Source: an uncultured Collinsella sp. (GTDB taxonomy: Bacteria; Actinomycetota; Coriobacteriia; Coriobacteriales; Coriobacteriaceae). Taken from it: a DNA stretch of 10,500 nt. Position numbers and translations under genes: made by a program. Location: assembly GCA_902474645.1 (NCBI GenBank), contig CABRWN010000061.1:1-10500 (forward strand), read 5' to 3'. Numbering within the stretch: the stretch's first letter is position 1; each line of letters starts with the position of its first letter. The notes beneath the pieces are model-generated. The model was not told the DNA's origin and did not search any database. It saw nothing but the letters and a program-made list of their open reading frames with translations. Shown piece after piece: positions 7,407 to 10,500 of the stretch.

Positions 7407-8873
7407 GTGGCAACATCGAAGACGCGAGAGTTCGAAGATTATTTTGAGTGCATCGTGCGCGCGCACGAAGGTGACCTACCTGGTCGTCGCAAAGGCGACG
7501 AATACTTGTCTCAAACCCATGCACTCTACCACGGAGATCCTGCGCCCTGGGCTCTGACGCCAAAGATATTCGATAAGGATATGACGGCGCTTCTTAAGGA
7601 GGCCGCCGAACGCATGTACGGCATTATGGACAAGGTGACGCGGGCGTTTTGTTCCGATGCCTCTGTGCGTGCGTGGTTTCGCATGGATCCAGCTTTTGCT
7701 GACCTGTGTGCTATGGATGCCGGCTATGATTGCCAGATTCCTCTTGCGCGTGTCGATATCTTTCTTGACGAAGATGTCGGTTCGTATACGTTTTGCGAGC
7801 TCAATACCGACGGCAGTGCTGGAATGGTAGTAACCGATGAGGTCTGCCGGGCAGTGCGAATGACGCCTTCCTTTGAGGAGTTTGCATCCGACCACCCCGG
7901 CTTTCGGCAGTACGATTTGTGCGGTAGCTGGATAGATGCATTGTTTGAGACCTATGCAGAGTGGAAGCTGGCCCATCCTCGCCGCACCGAGGATAGTGCA
8001 CGATCGGACGACGGGGGCCGCGTTGACGAGGGGCTCTATGCACCGCAATCAAAGAAATGTCCCGCTTCGGTGGCAATCGTCGACTATTCGGAAAGCATCG
8101 ACTTGGAAGATGCGGCTCATTTTGTCGACCTTATGAGGCGGCGGGGTGTGGTGGCGCGCTTTGCGGATGTGCGCGACCTGCGGATTGGCGAAGACGAGAG
8201 CGGTGCTAGGCGGCTGTGCGATGCCGCCGGTCCTATTGATTGCGTCTGGCGGCGCGCGGTGACCGGCGAGCTGTGGGATAAGCCGTGCGACGGACGCTCG
8301 GCCTTAATCGAGGCTGCTCAAGAAGGGCTCGCATGCATCGTCGGTGGTTTTAGAACGTGGCCGTGTGCGACTAAGACCGTATTTGCATTTCTGTGGTCTC
8401 GAGCCGGGCAGTCCTTGTTGAGCCCGGAGGAGCAGTCGTTTGTCCGGGAGCATGTGCCCTATACCGAGATTTTGGACGAAAGCACCCAGTTGTCGAGATT
8501 TGCCGAAAAGGACCGATGGATCGTCAAGCCGTGCGGCGGCTACAATGCGGTTGGCGTTGTCGCTGGTTTGGATGTCGCGGAACGGGAATGGCCTCAGGTG
8601 CTTGCTCGCGCTGCGGCCGCTGGGGCGATTGTACAGGAGTATGCTCAGCAGTATCAGACGCCCTGCTTGCGCGGGACGCTTGTCGATGGGCCGCATCGAG
8701 GAGAGGCGCCCAAAGGACTTGTGGATGATCTTGGTTTTGCGCCCGCTTCTAATATGGAAGGCCTGTACCTGTATCGCGGCCGTTTTGCGGGCGTGTACAC
8801 ACGCGTCGGCTTTGCCAACACCATAGGTGAGTGGACGAGTCGCTTGAACGTCGCAAGCTTTTTTGAGGAATAG
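7407..8873 (+). CDS. ATP-grasp-like ligase, glutathionylspermidine synthase-like, unknown substrate
   Basis: Encodes 488 residues. The features fit a circularly permuted ATP-grasp enzyme of the glutathionylspermidine-synthase type, which couples ATP to joining a carboxylate and an amine through an acyl phosphate. FCELNTDGSAGM (129-140) has the Glu-x-Asn pair expected of the metal/ATP site. TKTVFAFLW (322-330) matches the position where family members have a conserved Lys before the ATP-binding region. WIVKPCGGYNAVGV (371-384) resembles the lysine/glycine-rich nucleotide loop, and IVQEYAQQY (408-416) fits the following strand. A variable insert at about 190-217 looks disordered. There is no signal peptide or membrane segment, so it is cytoplasmic. 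It stands alone, with no peptide precursor, transporter or partner enzyme adjacent, so the substrate cannot be guessed. The superfamily call rests on motif resemblance only; another carboxylate-amine ligase family is possible. Confidence 0.65.
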   Translation: MATSKTREFEDYFECIVRAHEGDLPGRRKGDEYLSQTHALYHGDPAPWALTPKIFDKDMTALLKEAAERMYGIMDKVTRAFCSDASVRAWFRMDPAFADLCAMDAGYDCQIPLARVDIFLDEDVGSYTFCELNTDGSAGMVVTDEVCRAVRMTPSFEEFASDHPGFRQYDLCGSWIDALFETYAEWKLAHPRRTEDSARSDDGGRVDEGLYAPQSKKCPASVAIVDYSESIDLEDAAHFVDLMRRRGVVARFADVRDLRIGEDESGARRLCDAAGPIDCVWRRAVTGELWDKPCDGRSALIEAAQEGLACIVGGFRTWPCATKTVFAFLWSRAGQSLLSPEEQSFVREHVPYTEILDESTQLSRFAEKDRWIVKPCGGYNAVGVVAGLDVAEREWPQVLARAAAAGAIVQEYAQQYQTPCLRGTLVDGPHRGEAPKGLVDDLGFAPASNMEGLYLYRGRFAGVYTRVGFANTIGEWTSRLNVASFFEE

Positions 8874-8944
8874 CCGTTTCTTGGGACACCTTCCGTGGTT
8901 GCGGCGTTCGACGTGACGGGGAGATTTTGGCGAAGCCGGCGAGT

Positions 8945-8965
8945 CCAGTTCTATCTGGCGTTTTT
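8945..8965 (+). terminator. Weak terminator candidate after the ATP-grasp gene
   Basis: CCAG (8945-8948) and CTGG (8955-8958) form a 4-bp stem, followed by CG and TTTTT (8961-8965). The T-run is good but the stem is short, so termination here is doubtful. Confidence 0.25.
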
Positions 8966-8986
8966 GTTGCGGGGCTGGGCGTACGC

Positions 8987-9017
8987 TTGAGCTGGAGTCC
9001 TCTCCATGCGCTACCAT
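8987..9017 (+). promoter_or_regulatory. Candidate mfd promoter upstream of the terminator
   Basis: TTGAGC (8987-8992) and TACCAT (9012-9017) are plausible -35 and -10 hexamers with a 19-nt spacer. Transcription would start near 9024, about 20 nt before the hairpin at 9043. The assignment is by eye. Confidence 0.35.
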
Positions 9018-9042
9018 GACAGGCAACGAATTTGACGAACGA

Positions 9043-9070
9043 CCCGCCGAGCTTGCCTCGGCGGGCTTTT
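9043..9070 (+). terminator. Strong intrinsic terminator in front of mfd
   Basis: CCCGCCGAG (9043-9051) and CTCGGCGGG (9057-9065) form a perfect 9-bp stem with a CTTGC loop, followed by CTTTT. It ends only 14 nt before the mfd ribosome binding site. It may end transcription from the ATP-grasp side, or act as an attenuator if mfd is transcribed from the upstream promoter. Confidence 0.8.
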
Positions 9071-9095
9071 GGCGTTGCAATGCCGGAGGAACAGC

Positions 9096-10500
9096 ATGCT
9101 CATTCACCGTATAGCCGCGCAGCTCTACACTGCCGAGGCGCTGCAGACCGTCGAGGCCGGGCTCGATTCTGGCGAGGACGTGACGCTGGCCGTGTCTCAG
9201 TCGGGTCGAACGCTTATGGCCGCCGCCCAGTTTGCGCGCCGCCCGCGCCCGACGGTCTACATTGTGAGCGGCGAGGACGCGGCCGATCGCGCCGCGCGTA
9301 GTCTTGCCGCCTACGTGGGCCTAGCGCACGTGTGCCGTTTTCCCGAGCGCAAGGACTATCCGTGGCGCGAGCAGGCGCCCGACGACGCCGTGGTGGCGCA
9401 GCGCTGCGAGGCTCTGGGGCGCATCGTGCGCGGGGACAACTGCATCATGGTTGCCTCGGCCCGCGCGCTGCTGCGCTGCGTGCCGCCGGTCGAGAGTCGC
9501 TATTGGGAGTCCACCACTTTTGCGGTGGGCGAGGAGATTCCTTTTGACGAGGTGCCGCAGCGCTTGGTGGGTATGGGCTACACCAATGCCGGCGCCGCCG
9601 ACGCGCCCGGCCTGTTCCGTGTGCACGGCGACACCGTCGAGGTGTTTCCCGCGCAGGAAAAAGCGCCCGTGCGCATCGAGTTCTTCGGCGACGAGATCGA
9701 TCGTATCCGCCGCATGGTGAGCTCCACGGGGCAGACCATCGGCAACGAGGACAGCATCGAGATCTTCCCGTGCCGCGAGCTGGCGCTTACCGACGAGGCC
9801 GTCCACAACATGCATGTGGCGCTCTACCGCGCCAGCCAGGACGACAGCAAGTTGGCGGCGCTGCTCGAGATGGTGGATGCGCGCATCGTCACGCCTGAGC
9901 TCGACCGCTTTTTGCCGGTGATGTACGGCCAGACCGTGAGCCCGCTATCGCATGTGAGCGGCAAGGCGCTCGTGGTTCTGTCCGAGCCGCGCTCGCTGTT
10001 CGACGATTGCCTGCGCGCCTACGAGGATATCGAGGCACGTGCCAGCGAGGCGGGGGTCGACCGGCTGGATGGCCTGTATGTACGTGCCCAACAGCTCGAT
10101 TTTGGTGCCCAGCAGCGCCTGAACTATGTGAGCCTCATCCGTGCCGGCGGTGCGGTGACGGCCGAGCTCAAGATTGAGCAGCCTGCCATCGCAGGCTCGG
10201 ACAACCGTTTTATGACGCGCATCCAGGAGGTCGTGGGCAAGCGCTATGCCTGCGTGTTTGCTATCCCCGACCGCGGCGCGCGTGAGTCGATGGAGCTCAC
10301 CTTTGGCGACGAGGGCATTACCTTTGAGGAATCGCTGACCGCGGCGCCCGAAAATGCCGGCGTTATCGGCGAGCGCGTGCGCGTGGCAGCGGCGGATTCC
10401 GCCGACCGTGCCGCACGCCAGGAGGCCCATGCTTCCATTCGCGAGCGTAAGGCCGACGCGCTCAACGCTCGCTCGCTCGAGGCGGGCGCCGCGCAGGCTG
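9096..10500 (+). CDS. mfd: Transcription-repair coupling factor Mfd, 5' part (continues past the window)
   Basis: The open frame runs from ATG 9096 to the window edge, giving 468 codons of a protein normally about 1,100-1,200 residues long. GGAGGA (9085-9090) lies 5 nt before the ATG. The visible part is the UvrB-homology module (domains 1a, 2 and 1b), which recruits UvrA. It includes VASARALL (about 122-129), PGLFRVHGDTVEVFP (171-185) and EFFGDEIDRIR (195-205), blocks shared by Mfd and UvrB. It lacks UvrB's Walker A at the N terminus, having AVSQSGRTLM instead (about 32-41), which separates it from UvrB and fits the degenerate site of Mfd. The RNA-polymerase-interaction domain and the RecG-like translocase lie beyond the window. 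Mfd removes stalled RNA polymerase at lesions and starts transcription-coupled repair. The gene is preceded by a strong terminator. Confidence 0.9.
   Translation, partial: MLIHRIAAQLYTAEALQTVEAGLDSGEDVTLAVSQSGRTLMAAAQFARRPRPTVYIVSGEDAADRAARSLAAYVGLAHVCRFPERKDYPWREQAPDDAVVAQRCEALGRIVRGDNCIMVASARALLRCVPPVESRYWESTTFAVGEEIPFDEVPQRLVGMGYTNAGAADAPGLFRVHGDTVEVFPAQEKAPVRIEFFGDEIDRIRRMVSSTGQTIGNEDSIEIFPCRELALTDEAVHNMHVALYRASQDDSKLAALLEMVDARIVTPELDRFLPVMYGQTVSPLSHVSGKALVVLSEPRSLFDDCLRAYEDIEARASEAGVDRLDGLYVRAQQLDFGAQQRLNYVSLIRAGGAVTAELKIEQPAIAGSDNRFMTRIQEVVGKRYACVFAIPDRGARESMELTFGDEGITFEESLTAAPENAGVIGERVRVAAADSADRAARQEAHASIRERKADALNARSLEAGAAQA

Larger units (their letters stand above)
8874..9095. other. 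222-nt intergenic region ahead of mfd
   Basis: No gene or tRNA is seen here. It contains a weak hairpin with a T5 run (8945-8965), a possible promoter (8987-9017) and a strong terminator (9043-9070). GCAACG (9023-9028) and CGTTGC (9073-9078) can pair around the terminator stem, extending the folded leader. Confidence 0.5.

Noticed and set aside
8880..8930. Possible tRNA T-loop (GTTCGA) in the gap before mfd
   Set aside because: The word is present but the bases after it do not fit the T-arm pattern, and no cloverleaf stems can be drawn around it.
8304..9107. 267-codon - strand open frame spanning the end of the ATP-grasp gene and the mfd leader
   Set aside because: It covers the ATP-grasp C terminus, both terminator candidates and the mfd start, has no recognisable motif and low-complexity basic composition.
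9096..10500. Alternative reading of the last gene as uvrB
   Set aside because: The N terminus lacks UvrB's intact Walker A motif at the expected place, and the sequence around residues 80-130 and beyond 250 fits Mfd better.

Overview
The window looks like a chromosomal segment from a high-GC actinobacterium of the class Coriobacteriia, most like Collinsella. That placement is an inference from base composition, codon use and the character of the proteins; no rRNA, tRNA or species marker is present. All nine genes I accept lie on the + strand. No rRNA, tRNA, insertion sequence or CRISPR array was found.

Layout. Positions 1-303 hold no convincing gene but contain several inverted repeats, two of which could form mutually exclusive hairpins. 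A small single-pass membrane protein of unknown function follows (304-726). Next is a lower-GC island (about 727-1940) with a perfect 23-nt AT-rich palindrome and a tightly coupled gene pair: an AbiEii/DUF6036-like nucleotidyltransferase and a helix-turn-helix protein. This pair has the architecture of a toxin-antitoxin or phage-defence module and is the most interesting part of the window.

The chromosome then returns to high GC with housekeeping genes: rmuC (1991-3346), closed by a hairpin terminator; an MsbA/LmrA-type ABC exporter half-transporter (3474-5276); nth, endonuclease III (5340-6005); a zinc-ribbon membrane protein with an acidic linker (6124-7191); a stand-alone ATP-grasp-like ligase of unknown substrate (7407-8873), preceded by a 15-nt palindrome; and the first 468 codons of mfd (9096 to the window edge), whose leader contains a strong intrinsic terminator.

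How they fit together. RmuC, Nth and Mfd all act on DNA integrity (recombination, base excision repair and transcription-coupled repair), but each has its own leader and they do not form a visible operon. The exporter, zinc-ribbon protein and ATP-grasp enzyme appear to be separate units. The nucleotidyltransferase/HTH pair is the only clear two-gene translationally coupled operon and the only segment whose composition suggests acquisition from elsewhere. Several start codons were moved downstream from the longest possible reading frame because a well-spaced Shine-Dalgarno sequence or family-typical N terminus decides them.
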